Shown one piece after another: positions 17,695 to 28,335 of a DNA stretch of 64,000 bases. Both the position numbers and the translations under genes were made by a program. Source of the stretch: Pedobacter polysacchareus (GTDB taxonomy: Bacteria; Bacteroidota; Bacteroidia; Sphingobacteriales; Sphingobacteriaceae); contig NZ_JAHYSS010000003.1 in assembly GCF_019802255.1 (NCBI RefSeq), positions 558,001-622,000 on the forward strand, given 5' to 3'. Positions within the stretch are counted from its first letter, which is position 1, and each line of letters starts with the position of its first letter. The notes below the pieces were generated by a model, which saw only the letters and a list, made by a program, of their open reading frames with translations, searched no databases and was not told the origin of the DNA.

Positions 17695-19431
17695 TTAATA
17701 TCCATAATTTTGTTGATTAGCAGGGATCCCTTCATTGGAATTCATTTCCGACTGTGGAATAGGCAACAAGAGGTTTTTCCTAAGCTGATCTGGTGTAGAT
17801 GGCAATATCCGATCTCTGAAAGCAGTATTGTTATTGGATGCTATCGCATTAGCTACAAATGCTTTTGTGATATTGTGATTGTTATTTCTATCAACAATTA
17901 ACTTAAAAAAGTCTACGCCTCGTCTGCGTGCATCCACATACATTTCATATTCACCTCCTAACTCAAATAAACGTTCATTAAAGATCTTTAACCTCATCTC
18001 ATCGGGGGCCAGTTGTGCGAGCAGGCTTTTAGGATAAACCGAAGGAGTATTTGCTGAAGTACGAGCCCTGGTTAATACGGCATTCAGATATTCTTGTGCT
18101 TTACCGGGATTACCAAGTTCATTTTCAACATCAGCCATCAACAAAAGAAAGTCGGCATACCTGTAAATCATTAAGTTTTTATTGCTGTTTTGTGCTGTAG
18201 CAGCTACGTCCATTTGCTTTACAAAATATGGCCAGCCTTGATGATCTCCCACGCGGGTTGTAAATAAGGTTTTTAACGCCGTTGAAAGCTCTTCGACTTT
18301 AGGATTGGTCGGATCTGCCAGTGTAGCATATCTGATTGAATCTGTTGCAATAGTATTTACGCCTGCAGTTCCTCCCAGGTACGGATAGGAAAATACCCGG
18401 AAATTATTAGTTTTTATTTGCGAGAAGCTCGATGCAAAGGTCACTTTTAGACGTGGGTCGTCGGGGTAAGTCCCTCTAAACTGATCATAAAAAGCTTTAG
18501 AAACCTTTATTCTCGCAAACGAAATTCCAGCTGTTGAGTTAGCCGGTGAAAATATCCAGTTTGCCCTGTTACCTACATAAGCTGAGGTTGTAGAAAAATT
18601 CAATTGAAAAATTGATTCTGAAGAATTGTTAACTGTATTTACAAATAAAGATGCAAACTTAGGCATCAGACTGTAATTACCCAGTTCAAATACTTTATCG
18701 CCGTATTGTTTAGCCTTCGCCCAGTTGGCTGAAGAAGGGGTATTATCATGACTCCCCAACATCCAATACAACTTAGCCAGATATGCATAAGCTGCATATT
18801 TGGTTGCTTTACCATTTGCAGCAGCCCCCAACTGTTCTTTTGTAGCTAAGTTTTCTGCTGCGAAAAGCCAGTCTTCCGCGACCTGGTTGTACACCTCTTC
18901 CCTTGATGCACGACCTTTAGCAACTGTTACTGAAGTTGTCGGCTCAATTCTTAAGGGAACACCACCAAAGACATTTGCCAGGTTATAATAACACAATCCC
19001 CGCAAAAATCTGGCTTCAGCTACAGATTGCTTTTTGTAAGCATCACTTAAGTCACTTTCCTGTATACTATTGATAAAGTAATTACACTCACCAATTACTT
19101 TGTACCAACCGCTCCATACCATTCCAACCAGTACATTGGTAGTAGGTATATTCATAGAGGTATAAGTATCCTGATCGCTGCCATTTGTCTGAGCCCAGCC
19201 CAAACCCGATGCGCCGACCATAATCTCAGGAACTCCCTGCCCATAAGCATTGTAGTTTGTCATGTATCCATAACAGCCATTCAGCGCCAGATTTGCAGTA
19301 GTTTCACTCTCAAAAGCGGTTTTACTGTTGATAGAATATTTTGGATCTTCATCCAATAATTTTTTGCAGGATACTGTACTCAATGCCATAACCAGCAAAC
19401 TCAGGAATTTAATATATGTTGATGTTTTCAT
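17695..19431 (-). CDS. SusD/RagB-type glycan-binding lipoprotein
   Basis: This surface lipoprotein captures glycan and closes over its SusC partner at the outer membrane. The 578 residues start with a lipoprotein signal (STVSC, Cys near 22) followed by KKLLDEDP, a common SusD opening. The SusD N-terminal TPR region shows AEARFLRGLCYYNLANVFGGVPL, and the RagB/SusD C-terminal domain shows YADFLLLMADVENELG and DARRRG. It lies 11 bp downstream of susC and 22 bp upstream of GH20. Nothing is truncated. Ligand identity is not readable; the operon suggests a sulfated fucose- and hexosamine-containing glycan. Confidence 0.95.
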   Translation of the reverse strand: MKTSTYIKFLSLLVMALSTVSCKKLLDEDPKYSINSKTAFESETTANLALNGCYGYMTNYNAYGQGVPEIMVGASGLGWAQTNGSDQDTYTSMNIPTTNVLVGMVWSGWYKVIGECNYFINSIQESDLSDAYKKQSVAEARFLRGLCYYNLANVFGGVPLRIEPTTSVTVAKGRASREEVYNQVAEDWLFAAENLATKEQLGAAANGKATKYAAYAYLAKLYWMLGSHDNTPSSANWAKAKQYGDKVFELGNYSLMPKFASLFVNTVNNSSESIFQLNFSTTSAYVGNRANWIFSPANSTAGISFARIKVSKAFYDQFRGTYPDDPRLKVTFASSFSQIKTNNFRVFSYPYLGGTAGVNTIATDSIRYATLADPTNPKVEELSTALKTLFTTRVGDHQGWPYFVKQMDVAATAQNSNKNLMIYRYADFLLLMADVENELGNPGKAQEYLNAVLTRARTSANTPSVYPKSLLAQLAPDEMRLKIFNERLFELGGEYEMYVDARRRGVDFFKLIVDRNNNHNITKAFVANAIASNNNTAFRDRILPSTPDQLRKNLLLPIPQSEMNSNEGIPANQQNYGY

Positions 19432-19442
19432 GACCGTCTTTT

Positions 19443-22400
19443 TTAAAATGTAACATTAAGTCCAAGGATAAACTGACGTGGATTAGAGAAGGAATTCAAA
19501 TCTATTCCTGGTCTTAGCCCATCAAAAGAAAAAGTTCTCATCTCGGGATCATAACCTGAATAATCCGTGATTAAAAACGCATTCTTAACAGAAGCGAATA
19601 AGTTTATATTTCCTATTTGATTATTTGTCCAGGTTTTAGGAACCGTATAAGCCAGAGTAATGTCGCTGCACCTTAAAAAGCTTGCGTCCTCTACATAACG
19701 ATCATAAACTACATTTTGCAAAACACTGTTTACACTTGGATAAAGATTGGATTGTGCATTAGCACGCCATGCTCCGGCATAGGCCTTACCAATCATATTC
19801 GACGTTTGTTGCGATGGCATTTGCTCATAGCGAATGTTACCATTCACCACATCACCACCTTGTACACCGTAGAATGCTGCTGAAAACTTAAATTGTTTAT
19901 AGCTAACTGCCGTTTGGAAACCATAGCTAAAGTCAGGATTAGGATTACCAATTATAGTTTTATCATTTACATCAATCACTCCATCTCCTGTTACATCTAC
20001 GACCTTAATGTTACCTGGTGTTTGATTAAAAATTACTGATGTTGGGCTTACCTCACCGGTTTGGATGATCCCATCCGTTTTGTAGCCCCAAAACAATCCA
20101 GGTGCTTTACCTACAATAAAGATATTGGCTGTTCCAAAGTGATCACCTATAGAGTTCCCCAGATATGCTTTATACATTTCATTTCCGAAACGAGTTTCAG
20201 GGAGCCCAAGATCAATAATCTTAGCCCTATTGATACCGATATTCCCCGATAAACTCCAGCTAAAGCTTTCATTTTTTATCAGTTCACTACTTAATGATAG
20301 TTCGATACCTTTGTTACTTAGTGAACCCTGATTCATGGTAATCGACCCGAAAGATGTAGATGCCGGCAGATTTTTTTCTATCAGCAAATCATTAGTTTCT
20401 TTGTAGTAAGCATCGATTGTTCCACTAAGCTTTCCTTTCCAGAAATTAAAGTCTAGTCCGAGATTGTAAGCAGAAGTAGTTTCCCATTTCAGGTCACTAT
20501 TTTGCAGGTTACTTACACCTATTGCAATTGCCTTTACGCCTGCTGCCGTTGCATAATCTACAATCTGTCCATAATCATAAAAACTGTTGTACGGAGAAAT
20601 AGATTGGCTTCCGGTTTTACCATAACCAGCACGTAGCTTCAACTGATCAATCCATGCTAAGGATTTTATCCATTTTTCCTGATCAGCTCTCCATGCCAGG
20701 GCAAAAGAAGGGAAAGTGGCCCATCGGTTACCAACTTTGAATTTACTACTTCCATCAGCCCTTAAAGTAGCCGTTGCCAGGTATTTACCATTAAAAAAAG
20801 AAAGATTTAAACGGCTCAGATAAGACAAGAGTTGATAATCCTTTTGAAAAGGCTGAAGTGAATTTATGACAGATGCCATATGTAATCCATTAGTTCTTAA
20901 ATCTTTGAACTGAAAATTACTGGCGGTAGTTGATTTGCTCAACCAATTGTAATCATCGTAAGTTACTCCCGCAGTTGCGGTGATGTTCACTATTTTACCA
21001 ATGTGCCCATTATAGTTCAGCAGGTTCTCAAAGGTATAATTATTACTATTTAAATCGCCTAATGCCAGGAGACCATTGCTATTTTGCCCCTGGAACAACT
21101 GCAAGCCATACCATCTGGAACGGTCCTGAACTACAACATTCCCACCTGTCCGCACATTATAAGAAAAGTTCTTTGAAATTTTCCAGGTCAGGTCTGCAGA
21201 GGCCCGAACAGATTTTTCGTTAGCAATATCATCATAATCATTTAACCAGGACAGCGTGGTAGTTTTTGCTTCATCATTGCTAATCAACATCGGATCGTCT
21301 GAAGGAATTGCAAACGGAGCTGAATCGATCGCAGTACGGGTGATGGACCCCGTTACCCCGCCTTTTGTATTCCCTCCCGACATCATGTTGTTTTTTTTGA
21401 TAGCTCCGCTCATGGACGCATTAAACGTCAGACTTTTCGAAATATCACCACCTAGATTTAACCTTAGACCGCCTTGTTGTAAGTCAGTTTCTTTTACCAA
21501 TCCATTGATATTTTTATAATCCGCAGATAGGTAGTATTTAATTCTATTCTCGCCGCCACTTACTGAAAGATCATAATTTTGAGAAAATGCTTTTCTATAA
21601 ATTTCCTTTTGCCAGTTTCTTTCGGTAACCAACCTATATGTAGCAGGATTATTTGCATCATAAACTTGTCCGGAAAAAACATATCTCATTTCATCACCTA
21701 CCGGGTAGAACTGAGCTCCAGCAGCACCTAATCTTTCATTACGATAATTAGCGTATTCAGAAAGGTTCAACATATTTCTGAGGTTTGTGGCCTCTACGGT
21801 TGTGAAATTCGCACTTGCGTTTACCTTCGCCTTACCTTGTCTCCCTTTTTTCGTGGTCACAATAATTACTCCATTGGCACCTCTGGAGCCGTAAATAGCT
21901 GTTGCCGAAGCATCCTTCAATACCTGTATGTCTTCAATATCTGAAGGATTTAAATTGGTAAGTGGATTTTGAGGGATCTGAAAGTCACCCCCACCCAATG
22001 CACTTGCCGGAAAAGCTCCTGTAGATGCTTGTGGTATATTGTCGATAATGTATAAAGGTTGATTGTCCCCTCTTAAAGAATTTGCACCCCTGATGGTTAC
22101 CGACATTGCTGCTCCTGGAGCAGCAACAGATCCAGAAACAGAAACACCTGCAACTTTTCCTTGTAATAAATTTTCAACGGAGAGTGATTTAGAAGCATCA
22201 TTAGGATCTGGTTGTATGGAAGTAATTGCACCCGTTACATCACTCCTTTTTACTGTTCCATAGCCGATAACGACCACATCATTTAAAAGTTTGGTATCCT
22301 CGACAAGTGTGATATGAATGACACTTCTGTTTCCTACTATAATTTTTTGAGTCAGAAATCCGGTATAGGAAATTAGCAAAACCTCATTGGTTGCTGCCGA

Positions 22401-22616
22401 CTGAATACTGAAATTTCCTTTAGCGTCGGTTGTGGTGTACCGTTTTGTACCTTCTATCTGAAGGGTGGCTCCAGCAATCCCCTTTTGAGATACATCTGTA
22501 ACATTTCCTGTTATGTTGCGGTTTTGTGCAAAAGCCGCTACATGTAAGAAGAAAGAGACAAAAAATGCACCAATAAAAAATAGCCGGGATGACCTTGTTG
22601 TAAAACTACCTTGCAT
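19443..22616 (-). CDS. SusC/RagA-type TonB-dependent transporter
   Basis: This outer-membrane beta-barrel imports oligosaccharides with TonB energy. The 1057 residues start with a signal peptide (FAQN), then a carboxypeptidase-regulatory-like domain (about 33-110) and a plug containing the SusC signature LKDASATAIYGSRGANGVIIVTTKKG-type segment (seen at about residues 233-258). A large barrel follows, ending in Phe (LNVTF), the usual BAM signal. No STN domain is present, which matches regulation by the adjacent hybrid two-component protein and not by a sigma/anti-sigma pair. It is the first gene of the utilisation operon, divergent from the regulator. Confidence 0.96.
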   Translation of the reverse strand: MQGSFTTRSSRLFFIGAFFVSFFLHVAAFAQNRNITGNVTDVSQKGIAGATLQIEGTKRYTTTDAKGNFSIQSAATNEVLLISYTGFLTQKIIVGNRSVIHITLVEDTKLLNDVVVIGYGTVKRSDVTGAITSIQPDPNDASKSLSVENLLQGKVAGVSVSGSVAAPGAAMSVTIRGANSLRGDNQPLYIIDNIPQASTGAFPASALGGGDFQIPQNPLTNLNPSDIEDIQVLKDASATAIYGSRGANGVIIVTTKKGRQGKAKVNASANFTTVEATNLRNMLNLSEYANYRNERLGAAGAQFYPVGDEMRYVFSGQVYDANNPATYRLVTERNWQKEIYRKAFSQNYDLSVSGGENRIKYYLSADYKNINGLVKETDLQQGGLRLNLGGDISKSLTFNASMSGAIKKNNMMSGGNTKGGVTGSITRTAIDSAPFAIPSDDPMLISNDEAKTTTLSWLNDYDDIANEKSVRASADLTWKISKNFSYNVRTGGNVVVQDRSRWYGLQLFQGQNSNGLLALGDLNSNNYTFENLLNYNGHIGKIVNITATAGVTYDDYNWLSKSTTASNFQFKDLRTNGLHMASVINSLQPFQKDYQLLSYLSRLNLSFFNGKYLATATLRADGSSKFKVGNRWATFPSFALAWRADQEKWIKSLAWIDQLKLRAGYGKTGSQSISPYNSFYDYGQIVDYATAAGVKAIAIGVSNLQNSDLKWETTSAYNLGLDFNFWKGKLSGTIDAYYKETNDLLIEKNLPASTSFGSITMNQGSLSNKGIELSLSSELIKNESFSWSLSGNIGINRAKIIDLGLPETRFGNEMYKAYLGNSIGDHFGTANIFIVGKAPGLFWGYKTDGIIQTGEVSPTSVIFNQTPGNIKVVDVTGDGVIDVNDKTIIGNPNPDFSYGFQTAVSYKQFKFSAAFYGVQGGDVVNGNIRYEQMPSQQTSNMIGKAYAGAWRANAQSNLYPSVNSVLQNVVYDRYVEDASFLRCSDITLAYTVPKTWTNNQIGNINLFASVKNAFLITDYSGYDPEMRTFSFDGLRPGIDLNSFSNPRQFILGLNVTF

Positions 22617-22693
22617 AATGATTAAATTTGGTTAATACTTTTTTTGGTTGGTTGAATAAAGTATGAAAGCTCTCGAGACTTTAATTGCTTCAT

Positions 22694-22701
22694 CAAATTT
22701 A
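22694..22701 (-). promoter_or_regulatory. Candidate -7 box for the susC operon
   Basis: Read on the minus strand the site is TAAATTTG, matching the Bacteroidota -7 consensus TAnnTTTG. Transcription would begin near 22687, giving a leader of about 70 nt before the susC start. No well-placed -33 TTTG is obvious, as expected for a promoter that needs the divergent regulator. Confidence 0.35.
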
Positions 22702-22851
22702 GCGGTGCAAGGCTATTCAACATGTTTGTTCCTGTCTGGATTTACTCCAAAATTGTCCATTATCACCATAAAAAAGCATTAAATAACAGCTATTACTTCC
22801 TTGTTGCGGTTCTTGTTGCTTATATTTAGGTCAAAGTAATTCACAGGCAGT

Positions 22852-25800
22852 TTGGCATACAGATACTCAAAGGCAATATTCCTATTGCTTCTCCTTTTTT
22901 CTTTGATCTGCAGTAAAGATACCCGGGGAGATCAGGGCTATTATTTTAAGCAAATATCCTTAAGCGAAGGCTTAAGCCAATCCACCGTCCGTTGTATACT
23001 AAATGATCATAATGGATTTATCTGGATTGGAACAAAATCTGGCTTGAACCGTTTTGACCGATATAGCCTTAAAAGCTATGTATATAAAAAAAACGATCTG
23101 AAATCAATTCCTGGCAACCAGATTAACTTTATACTGGAAGATAAGACTGGTAATATTTGGGTAGGTACAGAAAATGGCCTTGCCTTGTATAACCCAGGTA
23201 AAGATAATTTTGAGGTCATAAAATATCAAAATAAACCTTTACTGGTACGTTCAGCGGTTGAGCTGCCGGAAGGTGTAGCATTTGGCGGTGAGGGAATCAT
23301 TTATGAATTTAACTTCTCGAAAAAACGTGTACAGGTTATCCCTACCACAGGTAAAGAAAAAAGCACCGATATGTTTACAGGGATGAGGCTGTGGCAAGAT
23401 CATAAAGTACTTTTATATACCCGAAGAAATGGTGTTTGGGTATTTAATCCGAGAGATAAATCCTTAAATCCTGTGCATTTTATAAAAGAACGGGAAATAA
23501 TGGCCCTATATGTAGATAAGCAACAGAAAGTTTGGATTGCTTCCTACGGACAGGGAATCAAGGCTTACGATAAAAATGGGATGCAGCTTTTCCATTACAA
23601 CAGTCAAAATTCGGGACTCAATAACGATGTTGTACTGGATGTCCTTGAAAGTAACAATAAGCTCTGGATTGCTACTGATGGTGGCGGAATCAATATTCTG
23701 GACCTGCAATCCAAAACATTTTCCGCGCTGAAACATGTTCCAGGCAATTCTGCATCCCTTCCGGAAAATTCCATTTTAACATTATACCATGATCAGGAGG
23801 ACAACCTTTGGGCGGGAAGTATCAGGGGCGGTCTCATTGCGATCAGGAAGGCTTTTATCAATACTTACAAGGATGCACCACTAAACAGCATATATGGGCT
23901 GAGCGAAAAGACAGTGCTCAGTATTTATGAAGAAAAAACGGGCATTTTATGGCTTGGTACCGACGGGGGCGGAATAAATCGTTTTGATCCAAAGAAAATG
24001 GTTTTTACGCACTATTTATCGACCTACGGTTTTAAAATTGCTTCCATTACAGCTTTTAGCGAGCAAGAGTTGCTTATTTCGGCATTTAGTAAAGGCTTAT
24101 ACGTTTTTAACAAGGTAACCGGGGCCATTCGCCCCTTTCACAGCAACAAAATTAATTCACAGGGCGAAATCATTAAGTCATCTGGTATAGCGGTAAATGT
24201 GCACAAAGTATCTCCCGATTACGTGTACCTATTTGCAAACCAGATTTTTCAATACCACATCCCAACTCAGAAATTCACTCTGGTTAAATACAGCTCAGTT
24301 CCAAATGCCCATAGCCCTTTGCTTAAAATATTTTCTGACGCAGAGCGGACTTATCTTTTTAGCCCATATGGCGTATTTGAACTTAATCATGCCCAGAATC
24401 AGATCAAAAGTGTTTTTCAGCTTCAGCCTGATGGGAATCCTATTACTGCTGTAGGCCGCGACAAACATGGCATTTTTTGGGTAGGAAACCGCGAGGGATT
24501 GATGCGCTACGACCCTAAACAACGGGTCCTAAAAGAGATAAAGACCAGTTTATTCAGTGAAGTTTCGACCTTGGTTGCAGACAGCGCCGGCCGATTGTGG
24601 ATTGGTGCACAGAATATGGTATTCTTATACCTCATTGAGGAAAACAAATTTCTAGCCTTTGGTGAATCAGACGGTGTAGTCCCAAACGAGTTTCTTTACA
24701 AGCCATCCTTGGTTGCAGCCACCGGAGACATTTACCTGGGTGGTGTAAAAGGGCTACTTCACATCAAGAAAAACATCCCTTCTATAGCAGCCGATGCCCC
24801 GGTAATAGAACTAATGGATCTAGAATTAAATGGCATTCCTTTGCCCATTGATCAGAGTTCTAAAGTCAATCAAGTTAGTATCCCATGGAACCGCACCTCC
24901 TTGGTTATCAAAATAATGGCCAGGGAAAAAGATGTTTTCCGAAAAAAAATATTCCGGTATAAAATAAGCGGACTGGATGCGCAGGTGATTGAAACTTACG
25001 ACCATTCGCTCGCTATTGGATCATTCCCTGTTGGAAGTTATAAAATTATGGTATCCTGTAGCCTTAAAAATGGAGGCTGGAGTGAATTTGCGGAAGTATT
25101 GGATATCCGTGTAAACCCGCCATGGTTTAGGAGCTTCTGGTTTATCGGATTGGTTTTGATTGCTGCTGCAGCTACCATTATACTATTTTACCGCATGGCC
25201 ATTGCAAAACGCGAACGCAAGCTGCAATGGGATATGAAGGAGCATGAACAGAAAACCTACGAGGCCAAGATTAGGTTCCTGATACACATCAGCCACGAGT
25301 TAAGAACTCCACTTACACTTATTTACTCACCACTTCAAAGAATGCTAAGCAACAAGAATCTGGATGAAGATCTTACCAAGAAACTAAAAGGGGTTTACAA
25401 GCAGGCCAATCAGATGAAAGAGATCATTGATATGGTTCTGGACGTGCGAAAGATAGAACTGGGACAGGAGACACTTAAATTGACGCGTCAAAATCTAAAT
25501 AGCTGGATCAGTAGAATAGCCGATAATTTTTCCAGTGAATTTGAAGCCAAAGGGATAAAAATGATCTATCAGCTGGATGATGAAATTGGAGAAATTGCCT
25601 TTGATGAGAAAAAATGCGAACTCGTTTTATCCAATCTACTGGTCAATGCACTTAAGTTCAGTCGCCCTGATACCAGTTTAACTATAACTAGCAGCCGCAA
25701 GGGAAAATACGTCCGTGTTGCTATAACCGACGAAGGCATTGGACTTGACCATGTAGATACCAGCCAGTTGTTTGAACCATTTTACCAGGGAGCACATCAA

Positions 25801-26808
25801 CAACACGGAAGTGGAATCGGCCTATCTTTTTCAAAAATATTGATAGAGATGCATAATGGGCAAATTGGTGCAGAAAGAAACAGTAAAAGTGGAGCGACTT
25901 TCTATTTCGAACTACCTGCCGACTTGGAATTGAGTGATGAAAGTGCAGACAATGCATTGGGGATTGGCAAGGTAGTACCGGTTGCCATTTCCGAACCCGC
26001 AGTCTTTCCGTTAAGCAAGGATTTCTCTACCATAGATTATTCATTAATGATAGTAGAAGATGAACCTGAACTGCGTTTATTCTTAGTGGATAATTTAAAA
26101 CCTTACTTTAAAGAAGTGCTAGAAGCAGGAGATGGCTTGCAAGCTCTGGAAATTGTAGGGAAACACCATCCAAACATTATCATAAGCGATGTAATGATGC
26201 CTGGGTTGGATGGATTTGAGCTTTGTAAACGCATTAAAGAAAACATTAGCATCAGTCATATACCTATTGTTTTACTAACCACACAGGGAGATGCCGAAAG
26301 TAGAAACCTAGGCTATAAACTTGGTGCAGATGCCTACATTGCCAAGCCTTTTGAACTTGACTTTTTACAAACTCTCTTAGGTAATTTATTAAAAAACAGG
26401 GAAGCAATTAAGTCGAAGTATAAAAATTCTGCGTTATTTGTGGCAGATAAAGAAGAAACTTTTAGCAGTGCCGATGAGCTGTTTATACGCAAGCTAAATG
26501 ACCTGATTACAAACAACCTGGATAGCGAGAACCTGCATGTAGATTTTCTGACAGATAAAATGGCGATGAGCCGTGCCACCCTATACAGCAAACTTAAAAG
26601 CATTGCTGATGTTGGCGTTAATGATTACATCAATAAATTCCGCTTAGAAAAAGCGGTGTATTTGCTTAGCCATACAGATAAAAGTGTTATGGAAATTGCT
26701 GATGCAGTAGGGTTTGCCAACCAAAGATATTTCAGTACTGTTTTTAAACAATTTTATCATACCACCCCTACGCTTTACCGTCAAAAACACAACATAAAGT
26801 TATCATAA
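22852..26808 (+). CDS. Hybrid two-component system regulator (HTCS) of the utilisation locus
   Basis: This single protein senses a periplasmic glycan fragment and activates the adjacent genes. The start is a TTG codon; an in-frame stop lies 15 bp upstream and no ATG precedes the signal segment. The 1318 residues comprise a signal helix, about 14 beta-propeller repeats (IWIGTKSGLNRFD type), a Y_Y_Y domain (about 650-755) and a transmembrane helix (about 762-784). A HisKA follows with His815 (ISHELRTPL), then HATPase, a receiver with Asp1113 (IISDVMMPG), and an AraC-type helix-turn-helix (about 1220-1318). It is divergent from susC by 235 bp, and convergent with the GH16 gene. The domain order is complete, so it is expected to be functional. 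Confidence 0.96.
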   Translation: MAYRYSKAIFLLLLLFSLICSKDTRGDQGYYFKQISLSEGLSQSTVRCILNDHNGFIWIGTKSGLNRFDRYSLKSYVYKKNDLKSIPGNQINFILEDKTGNIWVGTENGLALYNPGKDNFEVIKYQNKPLLVRSAVELPEGVAFGGEGIIYEFNFSKKRVQVIPTTGKEKSTDMFTGMRLWQDHKVLLYTRRNGVWVFNPRDKSLNPVHFIKEREIMALYVDKQQKVWIASYGQGIKAYDKNGMQLFHYNSQNSGLNNDVVLDVLESNNKLWIATDGGGINILDLQSKTFSALKHVPGNSASLPENSILTLYHDQEDNLWAGSIRGGLIAIRKAFINTYKDAPLNSIYGLSEKTVLSIYEEKTGILWLGTDGGGINRFDPKKMVFTHYLSTYGFKIASITAFSEQELLISAFSKGLYVFNKVTGAIRPFHSNKINSQGEIIKSSGIAVNVHKVSPDYVYLFANQIFQYHIPTQKFTLVKYSSVPNAHSPLLKIFSDAERTYLFSPYGVFELNHAQNQIKSVFQLQPDGNPITAVGRDKHGIFWVGNREGLMRYDPKQRVLKEIKTSLFSEVSTLVADSAGRLWIGAQNMVFLYLIEENKFLAFGESDGVVPNEFLYKPSLVAATGDIYLGGVKGLLHIKKNIPSIAADAPVIELMDLELNGIPLPIDQSSKVNQVSIPWNRTSLVIKIMAREKDVFRKKIFRYKISGLDAQVIETYDHSLAIGSFPVGSYKIMVSCSLKNGGWSEFAEVLDIRVNPPWFRSFWFIGLVLIAAAATIILFYRMAIAKRERKLQWDMKEHEQKTYEAKIRFLIHISHELRTPLTLIYSPLQRMLSNKNLDEDLTKKLKGVYKQANQMKEIIDMVLDVRKIELGQETLKLTRQNLNSWISRIADNFSSEFEAKGIKMIYQLDDEIGEIAFDEKKCELVLSNLLVNALKFSRPDTSLTITSSRKGKYVRVAITDEGIGLDHVDTSQLFEPFYQGAHQQHGSGIGLSFSKILIEMHNGQIGAERNSKSGATFYFELPADLELSDESADNALGIGKVVPVAISEPAVFPLSKDFSTIDYSLMIVEDEPELRLFLVDNLKPYFKEVLEAGDGLQALEIVGKHHPNIIISDVMMPGLDGFELCKRIKENISISHIPIVLLTTQGDAESRNLGYKLGADAYIAKPFELDFLQTLLGNLLKNREAIKSKYKNSALFVADKEETFSSADELFIRKLNDLITNNLDSENLHVDFLTDKMAMSRATLYSKLKSIADVGVNDYINKFRLEKAVYLLSHTDKSVMEIADAVGFANQRYFSTVFKQFYHTTPTLYRQKHNIKLS

Positions 26809-26821
26809 GCAAGTTTTAAAA

Positions 26822-26842
26822 AGGGGCTGAAATTCCGCCCCT
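26822..26842 (-). terminator. Terminator for the GH16 gene
   Basis: A short stem AGGGGC/GCCCCT is followed on the minus strand by TTTTT. It lies between the convergent regulator and GH16 genes, and may also stop plus-strand transcription. Confidence 0.65.
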
Positions 26843-26863
26843 ACTCAATATCGGTGTTTAATC

Positions 26864-28111
26864 TTATTGTTTGTTTAAATAGAAATCATCACCGTAAACA
26901 GTACCCGCATTTGGCTTGTAAAAGTATACAGTAGCTGATGTATTGGTGGCCCCGGTGGTAAACATGACACTAGCATGCTGATAATTTGTGCTTGTTATCT
27001 GGCTGCCCATCGAGCTACCGCCATAATTTTTTACCCCAATAATTACAGATTCTCCAGTGGTACTTACTTTTCCATACCCTCCAAAAACATAGGTGGTATT
27101 AGGAAGCAACCCTGTTACAGTTTGTTCCAAGGTAGTAGCACCACCCTGTTCACGAATGGCTTTGCTGCCTGTTGCCACATTAGTGGTTACAACTGCTGTA
27201 GTAGGCCCTGCAACCCATGGCGAAAGTGTTGCCAATTCTAATCCGGGATTTCCCAATTCTTCCTGTTTATAAATTTTCACCCAATCAACATTCATATTAA
27301 ATGGTAGATCTGCACTTGTAATTGCACCTGGCCAGCCAGCACCACCGGCCTGATTTAAAATCAGGTAAAAAGCTCTGTCAAACGGCCATTGCAGTGAAGT
27401 CGCATTTACCGCTTTAGAATAGGTATACTGAAGCACATCATTTACATAAAATTCAATAGCTGAAGGATTCCAAACCACACTATATACATTATAATCAGCG
27501 GCATTATAGCTCGCAGAATGTGTGGCCGTACTTACTCCATTCGCATTGGTTACCGAGCCATTATGTATGGTTTGGTGAATTGTATTTTCGTAATTAACAT
27601 GTTCCATTATGTCAATTTCACCACTATTTGGCCAGCCGCCATAAGATGTTGGGGTTTCTGGCATCATCCATATTGCAGGCCAGGAGCCCTGCCCTTTTTT
27701 GAACTTTGCCCTTACTTCAATCTTTCCATAACGGATGTTGAATTTGGTAGAGGTTTGGATACCTCCTGAATGGTAAGGAACATTATCTCCTGCGATAACC
27801 GCATTGTCCATTTTCAAGACCAGATCACTCCCATCCTGATAAACATAATCTGATGTTGAAGTTAAATACTTGTTCCAGGCCGATGTTTGGCGCTGACAAT
27901 ACATCCACTTACTGGTATCAAAATTTCCAGTTGAATTAAACTCATCTGAAAATACCAACCTCCACACGGGAGGTAAAATAGTAAGGCTATTGACCATTGA
28001 TGATTCCTGAATAGACAGCTCGGGTGACATTTTTTCTACTTTGTACACTGGTTTGGAGCAGGAGCATAATAAGAATAATAGCGAGCAGTTTAATAGAGTT
28101 AGAACTTTCAT
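26864..28111 (-). CDS. GH16 endo-beta-glucanase-type lipoprotein with a C-terminal carbohydrate-binding domain
   Basis: This is a probable retaining endo-hydrolase of beta-1,3- or mixed-linked glucans or galactans. The signal peptide has the lipobox LCSC (acylated Cys near 18-19), suggesting surface display. The GH16 domain (about 50-280) carries the catalytic motif GEIDIMEH with Glu165, Asp167 and Glu170, and WPAIWMMPE upstream. Residues about 285-415 form a jelly-roll-like binding module ending in VYGDDFYLNKQ. It is convergent with the regulator and not in the sulfatase operon, so membership of the same regulon is inference. The family call is firm; laminarin versus agar/carrageenan specificity is not decided by what I can see. 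Confidence 0.93.
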   Translation of the reverse strand: MKVLTLLNCSLLFLLCSCSKPVYKVEKMSPELSIQESSMVNSLTILPPVWRLVFSDEFNSTGNFDTSKWMYCQRQTSAWNKYLTSTSDYVYQDGSDLVLKMDNAVIAGDNVPYHSGGIQTSTKFNIRYGKIEVRAKFKKGQGSWPAIWMMPETPTSYGGWPNSGEIDIMEHVNYENTIHQTIHNGSVTNANGVSTATHSASYNAADYNVYSVVWNPSAIEFYVNDVLQYTYSKAVNATSLQWPFDRAFYLILNQAGGAGWPGAITSADLPFNMNVDWVKIYKQEELGNPGLELATLSPWVAGPTTAVVTTNVATGSKAIREQGGATTLEQTVTGLLPNTTYVFGGYGKVSTTGESVIIGVKNYGGSSMGSQITSTNYQHASVMFTTGATNTSATVYFYKPNAGTVYGDDFYLNKQ

Positions 28112-28335
28112 AATTTTTTGGTTAGATAAATATTGGTTAAAGTGTACACAATATAAGTCCGGAATAAAGCTCTTTGTGTTCGTTCTTGTCTTGAATAGAT
28201 CTGATTTTATCTAAAAGATCCTAAAATAATTATTGGCCCAACCAACAATTAGATCACATTTCTTTTAGAAATTTTATTAGAGCTGATGGCTCTTTGTCTG
28301 CTACAATAAAAAAGCTCAATAAATTGGTACAATAT

